This document shows positions 29,591-40,779 of a stretch of DNA of 64,000 bases, in pieces. Under the pieces are notes generated by a model. The model was not told where the DNA came from. It made no database searches and worked only from the letters and a program-made list of their open reading frames with translations. Origin of the DNA: Tranzscheliella williamsii. Its lineage: Eukaryota > Basidiomycota > Ustilaginomycetes > Ustilaginales > Ustilaginaceae. The DNA is taken from assembly GCA_023212725.1 (NCBI GenBank), contig JALBYF010000018.1, positions 1-64,000 of the forward strand, written 5' to 3'. The position numbers were made by a program, and so were the translations under genes. Numbering within the stretch: the first letter of the stretch is position 1; every line of letters starts with the position of its first letter.

Positions 29591-31364
29591 TCACCAGAAG
29601 GCTTGCCCGTATTGCTGCTGCTGCTGTTGCTGTTGGTATGGTTGCGATTGCTGTTGGTGCTGCTGCTGTTGGTGCTGCTGCTGGTGCTGCTGATAGTTTG
29701 CCTGCTGGTGATATTGTTGATTCTGAGAGTGCTGCGGCATTGGCGCGCCCATCTGGCCATTTGGTACATACGCACCATTCTGTCCGGTCAAGCCGGGCAT
29801 CATCGACGAGGCAAAAGAATTGACACCGTTGGGTTGCTGCATCTGTCCGCTCTGTTGTTGCGAATGCTGCTGTGCAGAGAAAAGATGTGCGGCAGAGTTG
29901 GGAGAAGCCGAAGGGCTGAGGCCGAAAGACTGTGGCATGAAGGCCGACTGGCCAAGCTGCTGTTGAGTTGGCAGGCCTTGCTGAGGCGGAAAAAGTGCGC
30001 CGCCCTGCTGAGGTAAGCTGGAGCCAAGAGGCATCTGCAGCGACAGAAACGGATTTCCCGTCACGGCGCCCGGGGAAGCCATAGGCGAGGAGGAGAAAGC
30101 CATAGTGCCTAAACTCGCGCTTCTCTGTTGCTGATATTGCGGATACATGGCCCCGCCAGCGGGACTAAGCATTCCTGTGTGCTGAGGATACATTGAGTTT
30201 GACGCCGACGACGTTGAGAAAGCGGGTAGAGTGTGGCTATGTTGTGGTGTATGCGGTTGCGACCCATTGCCTGACTGGTTCGAAGTGCCAGCAACGAACA
30301 TCGATGATGGCGGGAGACCAGATCCGGAGCCACTATTACCGGACCAGAAGGTTCCGTTCGGTTCCTGTATAGCGGGTGCGCTCAGAACGGATTGCTGCTG
30401 TGCCTGCAGCGATGCCCACGGGTTCATCTGCAGAGCAGGTTGTTGGGAAGCTGATGGCTGTGAAGAATCAGCAAGAGAGATCAAGTCATCAAATACGCTA
30501 GAAGCAGGTGCCGGTGTCGCCTTAGTCGCAGCTGCTGTTGAAGCAGCTCCGTTTGAGACACTAGCTGCATTGAGCGCGCTAGAAGAGCGAGGTGGTACAG
30601 CTGTAGGCGGCAGATGTAGCGTCGAGCTTGTTTGGCGGGGAACGGCAGTGGATGCATCAGGCAGCCGGGAAGCTTTGCTTCTTGCCCTCTCTTGTGCCTC
30701 GCTCCACGAGGATGGAATCGGTGCGGTTCTAGACCGAGCAATACTACCTGGCTCGGCAAGCGAGTCCGTTCTATAGCGAGATGCGCCGCTTGGCGAAGGA
30801 GGTGCACCATGACGGCTGCTGCTGTGTGGCGGCGACTTGAGAAAGGTGGCATCTTTGCTAGGCACCGGAGGGGGCCGGCCTTCTGCAAACCTCCGGAACT
30901 CGTACTTCCTTCTAATGTATTTCTCAAGCTCACTGCAGATAAAGGAAAGGAAAGGACGGATCAGCGCACGAATCTTGCGAGACGTATGGCAGAAGGGGGA
31001 TCGCGTTGTCGTCTCGCGGCATCGTAGCTTACCTGTCTCTTTCGCTCTCTTCCATATTGGTGGGGGGACGATTCCGCATCTCATCCGGGTTGTAGAAGCG
31101 GTTGCTTTTTAGGTTACCAACTTCCTTCATCTTGTCTACCTGATCCCTTGTCCAAGTGTCGAGTGTGAGCGACTTGACCTTAGAGATATGTACGCCCATC
31201 TTGCGGTGGATACCTGCACACTGAACGCAGATGAAGATGCCAAGGTTCCAGGAAGCCCATCGGGGAGCGCGGCCTTTGCAGTCGGCGCAAACATCATTGC
31301 CGGGCTGTCGAACAAGCTCGAGCAGGATTCGCTGCTGTCGCTCCTGCGCCGCCTTGCTGTTCAT
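29591..31364 (-). CDS. ArfGAP-domain protein (Age2/SMAP-like), two exons
   Basis: 557 residues from exons 31364-31033 and 30932-29591, separated by a 100-bp intron (GTAAGC...CAG). The join restores ERDSELEKYIRRKYEFRRF, the end of the ArfGAP domain. The zinc finger is C-x2-C-x16-C-x2-C (Cys26, Cys29, Cys46, Cys49) and the catalytic arginine is Arg54 in GIHRKMGVHISKVKSLTLD. The rest is Ser/Pro/Gln-rich, with a Gln/His-rich tail of CAG and CAA codons ending QQYGQAFW. The family stimulates GTP hydrolysis on Arf at the Golgi and endosomes; the long Gln/Asn-like tail is typical of fungal Age2 and Gts1-type proteins. An additional upstream 5' exon is possible, as the frame is open for 16 codons before this ATG. 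Confidence 0.9.
29611..29720. repeat. CAG/CAA trinucleotide-like repeat inside the ArfGAP gene
   Basis: On the plus strand runs of CTG, TTG and GTG triplets, coding on the minus strand for an interrupted poly-Gln/His tail. It is imperfect, so strong length instability is less likely than for a pure repeat. Confidence 0.7.
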
Positions 31365-31885
31365 CTTTTGGCGGTTCTTGAGCTTCGGTGATTTGCTGGC
31401 CGCGTGACTATGAAAGCGTTAATGCGATGCTAGGCGCTTATGATACACAGTGGTCCGGATCGCGATCGAGAGACGAGATAGGCGACCTCGAGCATTAGAT
31501 GCGCTGTCGCTGATATGGGTCCAGGCTGCTGATTCTAGTGCAAAGGGGCAGGGTCAGATGGAGAAGTACGAGGATGACGGCGTCCAGACACAGTGATGGT
31601 GGAGAAATGTAATTTCTGTAGAAGACCAAGCTGGAGCACGCAGTTCTACACACGGGCAGCGGAATTTCGGATACGCGTAAGGAGTGTGGTGTGGTGCCAT
31701 CTCTTTGCTCACGCGAATCACAACCCACTTATCTTCCTACGTACCAAAGGTGATCTTCAAGCGGGTCTGAAGCCAGCTCTGTCCGCAGAGCAGCAAAGAC
31801 TGGCGAGATGTCAACCACGGGTCGGTTGTGGTGTGCAGAGGAGCAGAAAGGGTTCTGATGCATAAGAGCCATAATCTCGTATACT

Positions 31886-31941
31886 GATGTCCCGATGTCC
31901 CGAAGCATCGATGCCTCGATGCCCCGATGCCCCGATGCCTC
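31886..31941. repeat. 8-bp minisatellite, seven units
   Basis: Seven consecutive 8-mers of form GATGYCYC: GATGTCCC twice, GAAGCATC, GATGCCTC, GATGCCCC twice and GATGCCTC. Degenerate relatives continue to about 31978 (CGATGCCTG, TGTCCCGAT). Confidence 0.85.
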
Positions 31942-33661
31942 AATAGTGTGCATGTGTCGATGCCTGTATGTCCCGATCTCGCCTCTAACCGTGCCACAAA
32001 ATCGGCCTGGTCGGGTTCGCCACATCACTGTGGCAGCAGGCCCGATGTGAGCGCTGTCGTATTTTGCGCTTTTGCACTGCACCGATTCATGATCGCTCTC
32101 TGACACATAAGCTTGTTACCACCCTCCTGAACCTAGTATCGTGGGTAGCAGAAAACATCAGTTGGCGCCAATACCTGAATAGACTTATCGCCATTGCTAC
32201 CATCGTTGACAGATGTGACTGCGGGGCCCACGGCGACCATCGTCTGGCGTGGAGGATCGATGAAGAGCCTGGAGGCGCCGCTGGCCCCGTGGCTTAACTC
32301 GCGTGGCGTATGCCTCAAAGCGTGGGGGAAAAGAATCACATTCAGGCTGGGCGGCTCTGTGGGTCGGAAAAGGATATGCGCATGTGTACGGAGCCTCCGT
32401 CCTACCGCAGACACGTCAACACCCTCACACTCACCCTGTTCGTTATGTGTGGACACGCACGAGCCGCGAAATGAGATACCCGCAGGGCTCTCCGGAAGTT
32501 GACTTGTGCAGACTCTATTCTCGGCCTAGTAACATAGATATAGTGTGGGATGGCGACAGTGAATTCACCAAAGGAGAAAAAGAGAACAAGCGCCTGACCA
32601 TGGCGGCTGCCCAAATATCGTGAGGAACTCCCTATGTCATGCCTTCGCGATGCGGCTCGCTAGCGAGGAGCTAGAGTGGGGTTGGGACTATGCTTCTTTC
32701 AATCTCCGACCGACGCAAACTTGTTCGCAGGATGGTGTGCCGAGGTCGACTTCTCTTTTCTACTTTGCGACAAGGCGTCTCCCTTCGAGGTGCTGAAAAT
32801 GGGGATGACAATAGCAAAGTGTGTAGACTAGGTTGCATACAGATTCGCTCCAAGTCCAGGTAAAGATGCATGCGAATTGCGGAGGAGGCAAAGGCGAGTT
32901 GGTCCTTTTCCCGTGTTTCTTCGGGCTGGCCGCAGGAAGCCAGCTCAACGGGTTTGGACTAGGCATTTTTGCCCTTCGGGTGGGCCATGCAAGCACATCG
33001 CATGCGAAAGAAAGTCGCGAGAGGCTACCTAGCTCGTATTGCGATGCAGACACAACGATCTTCCTGCTGCAGCAGGTGGAGTAGCTGCAGCTCGCTTGGC
33101 TTGGGTAGCAGCGACCGCCTCACTCTCTGAATGGAAAGCGGGAAATAACCTCTTACGCGCTTCGATGAACCTTGAAACCGTTCAGGCAGCCCGCGAGTCT
33201 TTTGAGATTGCGACTTGGCAACTGGTCATTCGAAAGATGCATACCAAAGGGTCACCGGACTTTTTCACCCCTTGCGTTCCTCTGCCTCGCTGCGTCCGAT
33301 CCAGTTGTATATCGGTTACGCCGAGATGAGATGCGGCGGCGGTCGTGGCTTCGGCGGTTGCGGCGAGAGGGACTTCCCCTCCCCCGCCAGCAAAAGCGCC
33401 TTCCCCCCTCCTCCACCAGCATATGGCCGCTCCACCTCTTACGCAAGGCGTCTCTGCCCTCGCCTCTCCCTTGTCTTTCCCTCGTCTCTCCTGTGTCTCT
33501 CTCTCGCCTCTTCTTCATGGTGAGGGTGGAAGAGGACAAGCGTCTGTGCTTACTTACTAGGCCTACACAGCCAAAAACTTTGCTTTGTTATACACGGTTG
33601 GCGTTGTTAAACGCGGTCGCAATAGGATCATGGTTTGCCTTTGCGTTAAGTTATGTCCACT

Positions 33662-33882
33662 CCCCACTTGCATGAATTCTCTCGGAGGGGTCAGCCAATG
33701 GCAAGCCTTGCCTCGCCCCCCCTCCGTTGCACAGTCGCGCTGTGCCCTGCCGTGGTGTGCTCACAAGATGGTTCGAGTAGCTTCCCCACCCGCGCTGGCA
33801 CGAGGCATAGCAGTTGTGTGTGCATTTCATCAGGGTCTGTGGGGCACCGCGCTACATGCGCCTTGCTTTTCTCCTGCCCCAC
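33662..33882. promoter_or_regulatory. Cluster of Mig1/CreA-like boxes upstream of the sugar transporter
   Basis: Four matches to SYGGRG in either orientation: CCCCAC at 33662-33667, 33784-33789 and 33877-33882, and GTGGGG at 33839-33844, all within about 335 bp of the start codon. In fungi such clusters bind carbon-catabolite repressors of the Mig1/CreA class. The motif is short and the DNA is C-rich, so this is suggestive only. Confidence 0.35.
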
Positions 33883-33914
33883 GTCTACACATGTGGACGC
33901 CATCGCCATACGCC

Positions 33915-33922
33915 TATAAATA
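33915..33922 (+). promoter_or_regulatory. TATA box of the sugar transporter gene
   Basis: TATAAATA, 73-80 bp before the transporter ATG, followed by a CT-rich leader ending CCACAACC. Good consensus and spacing. Confidence 0.65.
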
Positions 33923-33994
33923 ACGCAGTGATGCGTTTCGCTAGGCCGTTGCCCACCAGCGTAAGCCTTACCTTATCCTCTCTCTGCCACAACC

Positions 33995-36170
33995 ATGTCG
34001 CTATCCGACGAGAAGCGCTCCCCCAGTGAGGAGAAGGTGACCGATGACAAGCTGGCTACCGAAGATGCTCATGTTCATGAGGACGCCACCGTTGCCAAGG
34101 CTGACGGCTCATCGAACAACGTGAACAATCCCCTTACAGGCATCCCCAAGGAGCGCCTCCTCCACGATGTTGAGGAGTTTGCTCGTGAACGCGGCGTGAC
34201 CGAGCACCTCGAAATGCTCAAGAAGGGCGCGCTCCTGGCTCAGCGACCCGCTGACTACCACCTCATCGACGAGCTCAACCAGGAGGAAAAAGACGCTATC
34301 GCCAACGAATACGCCCACAAATGGTCGCACCCTTTCGTCCTCTACATGACTATATTTACCTGCTCCATCGGTGCCGCCACCCAGGGATGGGATCAGACCG
34401 GTTCCAACGGCGCTAACCTCAGCTTCCCCACCGAATTCGGTATTCCGGACTCCACCGCAGATATTGCCGCCATCTATCCTGGTCGAGACGCAGCTTTCTA
34501 CGAATCCGAAGCCGAAAAGAACGAATGGCTCATTGGCATGGTCAACGCCGCCCCATACATTGCTTGCGCCTTGCTTGGCTGTTGGCTCGCCGACCCATTG
34601 AACAACTTTTTCGGCCGGAGAGGTTGCATCTTTATCACGGCTATCATCCTCATCGCTGCGCCCATCGGTTCTGCCTTTACCCACTCCTGGGAGGTACTCT
34701 TTGTCGTCCGTCTCATTCTTGGCATTGGCATGGGTGCCAAGGGTGCCACCGTACCCGTCTTTGCTGCCGAAAATGCACCGGCTCAGATCAGAGGTGCTCT
34801 CGTCATGGGCTGGCAGCTGTGGACCGCCTTCGGCATTTTCCTCGGTTTCGCCGCCAATGTCATCGTCGCCGACACTGGTAAGATTGCTTGGAGACTTCAG
34901 CTCGGTTCCGCTTTCATCCCCGCCTTGCCCCTCGCCTGCCTCATCTTCTTTTGCCCGGAGTCGCCCCGATGGCTGATGAAGAAGGGTCGTTACCCACAAG
35001 CTTTACGGTCTCTGGTCCGACTCCGTCACCACAACCTGCAAGCCTGCCGAGACTTGTACTACATCCACATCCAGCTCATGGAAGAAGCCAAGATCATCCG
35101 AGGTGCCAACTACCTGACCCGGTTCACCGAGCTCTTCACCATCCCCCGAGTCAGGCGAGCCACCGTCGCCGCCACCGTCGTCATGTTGGCGCAGCAGATG
35201 TGCGGGTACGTATCCCCATTCTTCCCTTCCCTCTCAGCTGTGGCAAAGCACGAATGCGCCCTTTCGGCTTGCTTCACGCCTCCCTTGGCTTTCTGCTGTC
35301 CCTAGATTGAGCCCTTACTGACATCAACCTTTCCTGTCGTCCTCTCTTCATCCCCTCCTACCCAAACAAAACACGATCGTCCCAAATCATCCGCTCCATC
35401 CAACGAACGCACAATCGTCCCAAACATCCGGTTCGTCCAGTATTAACATCATAGCCTTTTACTCAAGCACTGTCTTCAAACTAGGAGGTTACAGCGACCG
35501 ACAGGCGCTGTATGCCTCGCTGGGTTTCGGTGCGGTCAACTTCGTTTTCGCCTTCCCAGCCTTGATTACGATTGATACGTTTGGACGAAGGAAGCTGCTG
35601 CTTTTCACCTTCCCGCAGATGGCCTGGACGCTGTTGGCGGCTGGTCTCTGCTTCCTGATCCCAGGAGAGACCAACAAGACCCGGATCGGCCTTGTCGCCT
35701 TTTTCATCTATCTGTTTGCCGCGTTCTATTCCCCGGGTGAGGGCCCTGTTCCGTTCACCTACTCGGCCGAGGTCTTTCCGCTCGCGCAGCGGGAACAGGG
35801 CATGGCGTGGTCGGTGGCGACCTGTCTGGGCTGGGCCGCTGTGCTTAGTATCACGTTCCCGCGGATGCTCAAGGTGATGACGCCGACGGGCGCGTTCTGT
35901 TTCTACGCAGGGCTCAATATGGTCGCCTTTTGCCTGATCTTCCTCTTTGTCCCCGAGACGGCGCGGTACACGCTCGAGGAGCTGGATGCTGTCTTCGACA
36001 TCCCGCACGGCCAGTTCATCGGCCACCAGACGAAAAAGGCATTCCCGTACTGGTTCAAGACCACCGTCCTCCGCCGCAAGAACGTCGTCCGCCCCGCCCC
36101 CCTCATCCACCTCGACAAGAACCTCGTCGGCGCTGGTGAGAAGCGCTTCGACCCCTCCCACCGAGCATGA
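33995..36170 (+). CDS. MFS sugar transporter (SP family), two exons
   Basis: 646 residues from exons 33995-35205 and 35441-36170. The 235-bp intron (GTACGT...CAG) joins as [17 protein letters not shown], a conserved stretch of transmembrane helix 7. Twelve helices are expected; marker motifs are [60 protein letters not shown] and [20 protein letters not shown]. An acidic N-terminal cytosolic extension of about 110 residues precedes helix 1 ([20 protein letters not shown]), and a C-terminal tail of about 60 residues follows. The family imports hexoses, polyols, quinate or similar substrates by proton symport; the helix 1 variant [14 protein letters not shown] is shared by a fungal subgroup whose substrate I cannot assign. 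Confidence 0.9.
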
Positions 36171-36420
36171 GCCGCCATGCCGCCCCGCTTTCCCCGCTCG
36201 TGGTCAGCCCTCGCAGCACATAACGACAACTTTTGTATTCAGTAGCCAGCCGCTGTGAGATTGATACCTCTCATGTCTTCCCCCCTGTGACCGTGCAGCC
36301 TATGGTTCAGTCGTGAGGTGGCTAGCCGAAGACACACCGCGGGAGAGGCCAGTTCACCGAGTAGAAAAGAGCAGCAGTGGCGGTGCGAGAGTAGAGTACA
36401 GGGAAGGACGCGGGTGTCGG

Positions 36421-37197
36421 CTATGCCGGGGCCCTCCAGAGGCGGTAGCCGTGGATGGTGGAGCGGACGACCTCGTCGCCGGGGTCCTCGGGGAACATGG
36501 GCTCGCGGAACCACTCTCCGAGCTTCTCGAAGCGCCAGCCCTTGACCTCGGCCATGTCGAAAAACTGCATGTCCTTGTAGGCGAGTTGAGGGCGGTGGTG
36601 AGTGAAAAAGACGAGTACGCAGGGCGTGGTGACGGCAGCGGGCTCCGCATCGCTGTCGGCGAGGCACGCCTCACACGTCTCGAGCAGCGCGGCGTGCGCC
36701 TGGTGGTTGAAGACCAGGTCCGAGAGCAGGATCAGGTCGAACTTGCCCGGCGCGCCGCTGCCGTCCGCGAGCTTGGCAAGCAAGGCCGCCGGATCGCGCC
36801 CCCAGATGTACCCCTCGACAAACGTCTGGCCCGGCCCGCGCAGCTGCGCCGCCTCATCCTGGCAGTTGACCGCCACGTTCTTGCTCAGATTGGCAATAAG
36901 CTCCGTGTCCGGATAGTCGGTCGCAACAACGTGCGACGCCGCTGCCCAATTGCAGACGATGCTCGGCAAGCCAGCAGCCGCGCCGAGTTCCAGGACCTTC
37001 TTGCCCTTCGTCAGCGTCATGGCATGCGCACATAGGAAGTCCGACATAATGAAACTCGAGTTCCATGCCAGGTGGCCCCACAGCGGATGGCTGCCGATCA
37101 GGTTGAGCGTCACCTTCGTGGAAGTGCCCGGGAACTCGTAATACGTGACGGTGGGTGGCGGAGTTTTCGGCCGGTAGTCTTCGGGTTCGTCAAACAT
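36421..37197 (-). other. EFM7: Possible independent EFM7 reading frame within the fusion ORF
   Basis: Starting from the internal ATG at 37197 (MFDEPEDYRPKTPPP), the last 258 residues form a complete seven-beta-strand methyltransferase, starting where free-standing Efm7 proteins start. The sequence alone cannot tell whether it is translated separately, only as part of the long protein, or both. Reported as an alternative to the fusion, not as a second certain gene. Confidence 0.4.
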
Positions 37198-40100
37198 GTT
37201 CAGCGCGCCCTCGCTGGAGCCATCCTCTTCATGATCTCGGGCGGTGGCAAGCTCTAGCTCGTCCAGCTTCCTGGACATGTCCTCGTCCACGCTGTTCTGG
37301 TCAGTTGGTACATCCGGCAACTGCTTCTCAGTCACTACATCGGTACGTTCGTTGGAAGAGCGATTCTCCTTGAGGTCAGAGATATGCTCTCGCTCAGCTT
37401 CAGAAGTCGGAACGACAGCTGCAGGGAGGGGTTCACCCACAGCGGCAATGGAAGCATCCTTCGAGGCGCCGTCTTCCGAGCTGGTGTAAGGCTGCTCAGA
37501 AGTGTCTTGCGTGTGTGAATCGAAATGCCCGGCGGAGCTGTCCTCATCTAGAGTTTGGTTGGGCGACGCAGCCGGGTCCAGTCGATTGCGTGCAGGGCTC
37601 TTTGGTGTCAAGGCAGGCGCGGCACGCCCAGGCGAGGTTTGTCGGGAAGGCGCGAGTGAATTCAGCACGGGACTCCGGAACGAACTGGGGGGCGGCCGCT
37701 CATTACGTTTGGTGGTATCATGGACGACCTTGCCTGTGACCTCGTCTTTTCGTTTGGCGGCGATGGTCTCGACAACCTCGGGCTGGTTGCGCATTTCATT
37801 GCTGATGTCAGCCGCATGGCTGTGGCCGATGCTTGAAGCGACTGCATGACCGCCCATGCTCGATGAAGCACCATAACCTTCGTACTTGTAGCCGCTGACG
37901 ACCGAGGAAGCCGAAGAAGGCCGACGACGGTCGCGCTCACGCTCAAAAGTAGCAGAACGTCGTCCCTCGAGCTGCGTCAGAGTCGACTCGAGCTGTTGCT
38001 GAATTTTGGCAATCTGATCGGTGACGGCAGTGGTACGCTCTTGGATCTCGCTGTTCATCTGTTCGTCGGGGAAGTGGTTGTGAGTTGCGGTAGAGGTTGC
38101 TTCCGCTTCTGTGCCATTCTCCTTGCGAGGAGTTCCATGAGAAATCTCGGAGGCAGCTCGTGAGGCTTTCTTCAGCTCGCTTGTGGTTCTTTGACGAGCC
38201 ATCGAGATACGTTGTTCGGCTAATGCCCTGGACTTCATGATATGCATCTCGGTGTTGTGACTAGTGTCACTTCCGGCAGGTGAGCCGCTGCCGTCACTCC
38301 GGCCATAGGTGGCCATATTGTGTAGATTCGACAAGGTAGCAAAATCGAAAGTGTCTTCGCCGGTGCTCGAAATGACATTGCGGATCTCATCCATCATGGC
38401 CTCTCTTTCGGACTCTAGATTCTGCATGGCGGTTCGCATGCGCAAGAGCTCTGCTTGCGCCTTCTCTCGAGCCTGCTCGGTCTCCCGAAGCTGTATCTGA
38501 GCTTGGACATAATCGAGATCCTTCTGTTGCAAGGAAGTGCTAAGCCTTCGAGATTCTCTGCGCTCTTTGTCCAACTTGCCGCGCAGATCACCAGCCTCTC
38601 GGGTTAACCGGTCAACAAGCTGCTGGATCTTGTCGAACTGTTGTCTCCACATTTCACCCTCGCTCATCAAAAATGCAAGACGCTTGTTGAGCCGACCGAT
38701 CTTGTTTTCTAAGCCGTCGCGAGCATCTACAAAGGTGCTGGCTCGTTTCCGCAAAGCCAAGATGGCTGCCATTTCAGTCTCCGAAGCAACGATCTGTTTC
38801 TCGGTCCGCATTTTAAGCACCCTCTTCAGGAAGTTTGGTTTGGTACCCTCGTGAAGCACCTGATCAAATGCGGTCAGGAGAGCGCCTTGATCCCACCAAT
38901 GAGGTGTCTCCAACCGTTCATACGGCAAGCTGTTGGATGACGACTCAAACTTGCTCAATGGCCGGAAGCGACCGCTAGGAAACGCCTCGACATATTCGCG
39001 TGGAACAGTGTAGTCGCCAGATGAAAAGCCAAGAGCAGCGACGAGCTTTCTCCGTTTTCTGTCCCGTACAGCTCCTTTGCTAGGCGCTTTCAAGGGGGGT
39101 CGTAAGCAGTTAACAAAGTTGATGTCGAGATCCACAACGCATACTTCCTTGGGCGGCTTGATGATGCTTCGCAGTTCCGTGTTGATGGCTATGAGCCACG
39201 AGCCGGGGTCTTCCAGATAAATCCGAATATCACGGGCGTGGCAGTTCTGATGAGCAACACCCTTCCAGCCACAGAGTTCCAGCAGATATTTGACGGTCTC
39301 GACCGCCATACCCATCAAGGCGGGGTGGCGGGACATGAAGAGAACTCGACCAGCAGGGGAAAGAGCGATCTCGCAGATGGTCAAGACATTGTCAACAGAC
39401 AAAGCCTTGAATAGAGGCCACATCGAGAAGTCGATACCCAAGAGGCCTCGGCCCCAGTCCAATGCACCGGGAAAGGTGCAGATAAAGGCCAGGTCCTCGT
39501 CAGGAGACCGCAGCTTGAAGGTTTCACCAATACGGGGTGCAGGATGTCGGAGTATTGCGGCCATAAGCTTGTTGTGCATCTCAATGTTCCTGCTGTACTT
39601 GAACCAGGCAGCTTTATTCCAGTCGCCAAGGAGGTTGTATATGGGGTAGCGGGAGACAATGCAGATAGCATAAGGCATGAAGAAGGCGCTGTTTTCGGGC
39701 AGTAGAGGGTGGCCGAGGGTGGTAAGGCCTTCATAGTCCTCCTCAATCTCTTCGCCTTCGTTGTTGACAGCCTTGGACAATCCGTTGCGGCCGGCGGCTC
39801 GGGCTCTTGCCAGTCGGCTGAGCTCCTTGCGGATGGCTTTCGCCCTTTTATCATCGGCGGCGCTCCAGACAGTAAGAACCGAACCATAGAAGGTGGCGGT
39901 ACCGGGGCTATCTTCGCCTGCACTGGTGGTACCTGCTGGCAATCGAGAGGAGACGCCCTCCAAGCCGAAACCTTCACCTACTGCGGAGAAGGAATTCGAC
40001 TTGTGGACGTCGGCAGCACTAACAGAAAGTGGAGCGTTGGCTTGACGAACGTCGGTGGACGGTCGGGCGTTGCTGCGCGACGCCGAGGTCTTGACGGTGG

Positions 40101-40779
40101 GCACGCTGAAGGAAAAGGTGTGCGAGGTTGAGGCAGGGGGGAAGTTGATGGGACCCGAAGAGATCTCGATTTCGCGGGTAAAGGAGAGCTTGAGCGCCTT
40201 GGACAATACGCGAGCTGTCTCGGCCCTTTCCATGCCCCCGCGTCCATCGGCCATTTCGATGAACTTGGGATTAGTACCTTTTTTGTCCGCACCCCATCCT
40301 GAAGCTTTTTGGTTGGTCTTGTCAAAGTGGCTGCCAGGCGAAAGGGGTGTTTTTAGCCCATCTTCGACCTGCGAGATGGGAGGGGAGATAGAGCAGCCAA
40401 GGACTTCTGGGCGCCAGAAACGACCGACAGCGCCCTCAATGTGATGTACGCCGTTGGTACAGTCCTCCTCAGCTAGCGTCCAAACCGCGGGGTCCTTGGG
40501 GAGGCCGAATACAGCATAAAGCTGAGCAATATTATTTCCGTCGGTGTTTTTGGCAGTAGAAGCCATCGAGACGTTGGATAGCCTAGGTGCCTGTAGAGAC
40601 CTCTGACTCGGGCTACTGGGGAAGGTTCTGTGACCGTTCGTCTGCTTAGGTGTGCGTAATGTTGACTTGCCAGCCTCTCCGCTCTTGGTGGAGAGGTTGG
40701 AAAAAGAGAACTTGGCGCTGAGGCCATTGCTACGGCTAGCGGGACGGCTGGGACCGGCGTCTTCAGCCGGGGTCGACAT
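36421..40779 (-). CDS. DENN-domain protein fused in frame to an EFM7-type methyltransferase
   Basis: One uninterrupted 1452-codon frame from the ATG at 40779. Residues 95-660 form a tripartite DENN module: upstream part (VWTLAEEDCTNGVHHIEGAV; CIVSRYPIYNLLGDWNKAAW), core (SVDNVLTICEIALSPAGRVLF, SWLIAINTELRS, VCVVDLDINFVN) and downstream part. DENN domains are Rab exchange factors. A coiled coil spans about 670-800, then some 390 disordered, acidic, Ser-rich residues. From residue 1195 the sequence is an EFM7/NNT1 methyltransferase: FDEPEDYRPKTPPPTV, HPLWGHLAWNSSFIMSDFL, the SAM-binding VLELGAAAGLPSI and LLSDLVFNHQAH. Yeast Efm7 methylates the eEF1A N-terminus and Lys3. An internal in-frame ATG at 37197 would give a 258-residue stand-alone Efm7, about the normal length, so two gene products from one frame are also possible. 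Confidence 0.85.
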   Translation of the reverse strand: MSTPAEDAGPSRPASRSNGLSAKFSFSNLSTKSGEAGKSTLRTPKQTNGHRTFPSSPSQRSLQAPRLSNVSMASTAKNTDGNNIAQLYAVFGLPKDPAVWTLAEEDCTNGVHHIEGAVGRFWRPEVLGCSISPPISQVEDGLKTPLSPGSHFDKTNQKASGWGADKKGTNPKFIEMADGRGGMERAETARVLSKALKLSFTREIEISSGPINFPPASTSHTFSFSVPTVKTSASRSNARPSTDVRQANAPLSVSAADVHKSNSFSAVGEGFGLEGVSSRLPAGTTSAGEDSPGTATFYGSVLTVWSAADDKRAKAIRKELSRLARARAAGRNGLSKAVNNEGEEIEEDYEGLTTLGHPLLPENSAFFMPYAICIVSRYPIYNLLGDWNKAAWFKYSRNIEMHNKLMAAILRHPAPRIGETFKLRSPDEDLAFICTFPGALDWGRGLLGIDFSMWPLFKALSVDNVLTICEIALSPAGRVLFMSRHPALMGMAVETVKYLLELCGWKGVAHQNCHARDIRIYLEDPGSWLIAINTELRSIIKPPKEVCVVDLDINFVNCLRPPLKAPSKGAVRDRKRRKLVAALGFSSGDYTVPREYVEAFPSGRFRPLSKFESSSNSLPYERLETPHWWDQGALLTAFDQVLHEGTKPNFLKRVLKMRTEKQIVASETEMAAILALRKRASTFVDARDGLENKIGRLNKRLAFLMSEGEMWRQQFDKIQQLVDRLTREAGDLRGKLDKERRESRRLSTSLQQKDLDYVQAQIQLRETEQAREKAQAELLRMRTAMQNLESEREAMMDEIRNVISSTGEDTFDFATLSNLHNMATYGRSDGSGSPAGSDTSHNTEMHIMKSRALAEQRISMARQRTTSELKKASRAASEISHGTPRKENGTEAEATSTATHNHFPDEQMNSEIQERTTAVTDQIAKIQQQLESTLTQLEGRRSATFERERDRRRPSSASSVVSGYKYEGYGASSSMGGHAVASSIGHSHAADISNEMRNQPEVVETIAAKRKDEVTGKVVHDTTKRNERPPPSSFRSPVLNSLAPSRQTSPGRAAPALTPKSPARNRLDPAASPNQTLDEDSSAGHFDSHTQDTSEQPYTSSEDGASKDASIAAVGEPLPAAVVPTSEAEREHISDLKENRSSNERTDVVTEKQLPDVPTDQNSVDEDMSRKLDELELATARDHEEDGSSEGALNMFDEPEDYRPKTPPPTVTYYEFPGTSTKVTLNLIGSHPLWGHLAWNSSFIMSDFLCAHAMTLTKGKKVLELGAAAGLPSIVCNWAAASHVVATDYPDTELIANLSKNVAVNCQDEAAQLRGPGQTFVEGYIWGRDPAALLAKLADGSGAPGKFDLILLSDLVFNHQAHAALLETCEACLADSDAEPAAVTTPCVLVFFTHHRPQLAYKDMQFFDMAEVKGWRFEKLGEWFREPMFPEDPGDEVVRSTIHGYRLWRAPA

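Larger units (their letters stand above)
31365..33914. other. Long (2.5-kb) divergent intergenic region
   Basis: Lies between the ArfGAP and sugar-transporter starts. It contains an 8-bp minisatellite (31886-31941), pyrimidine-rich tracts (33360-33520), and several CCCCAC/GTGGGG motifs near the transporter. No coding region is recognised; the many ORFs lack homology. Confidence 0.55.
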
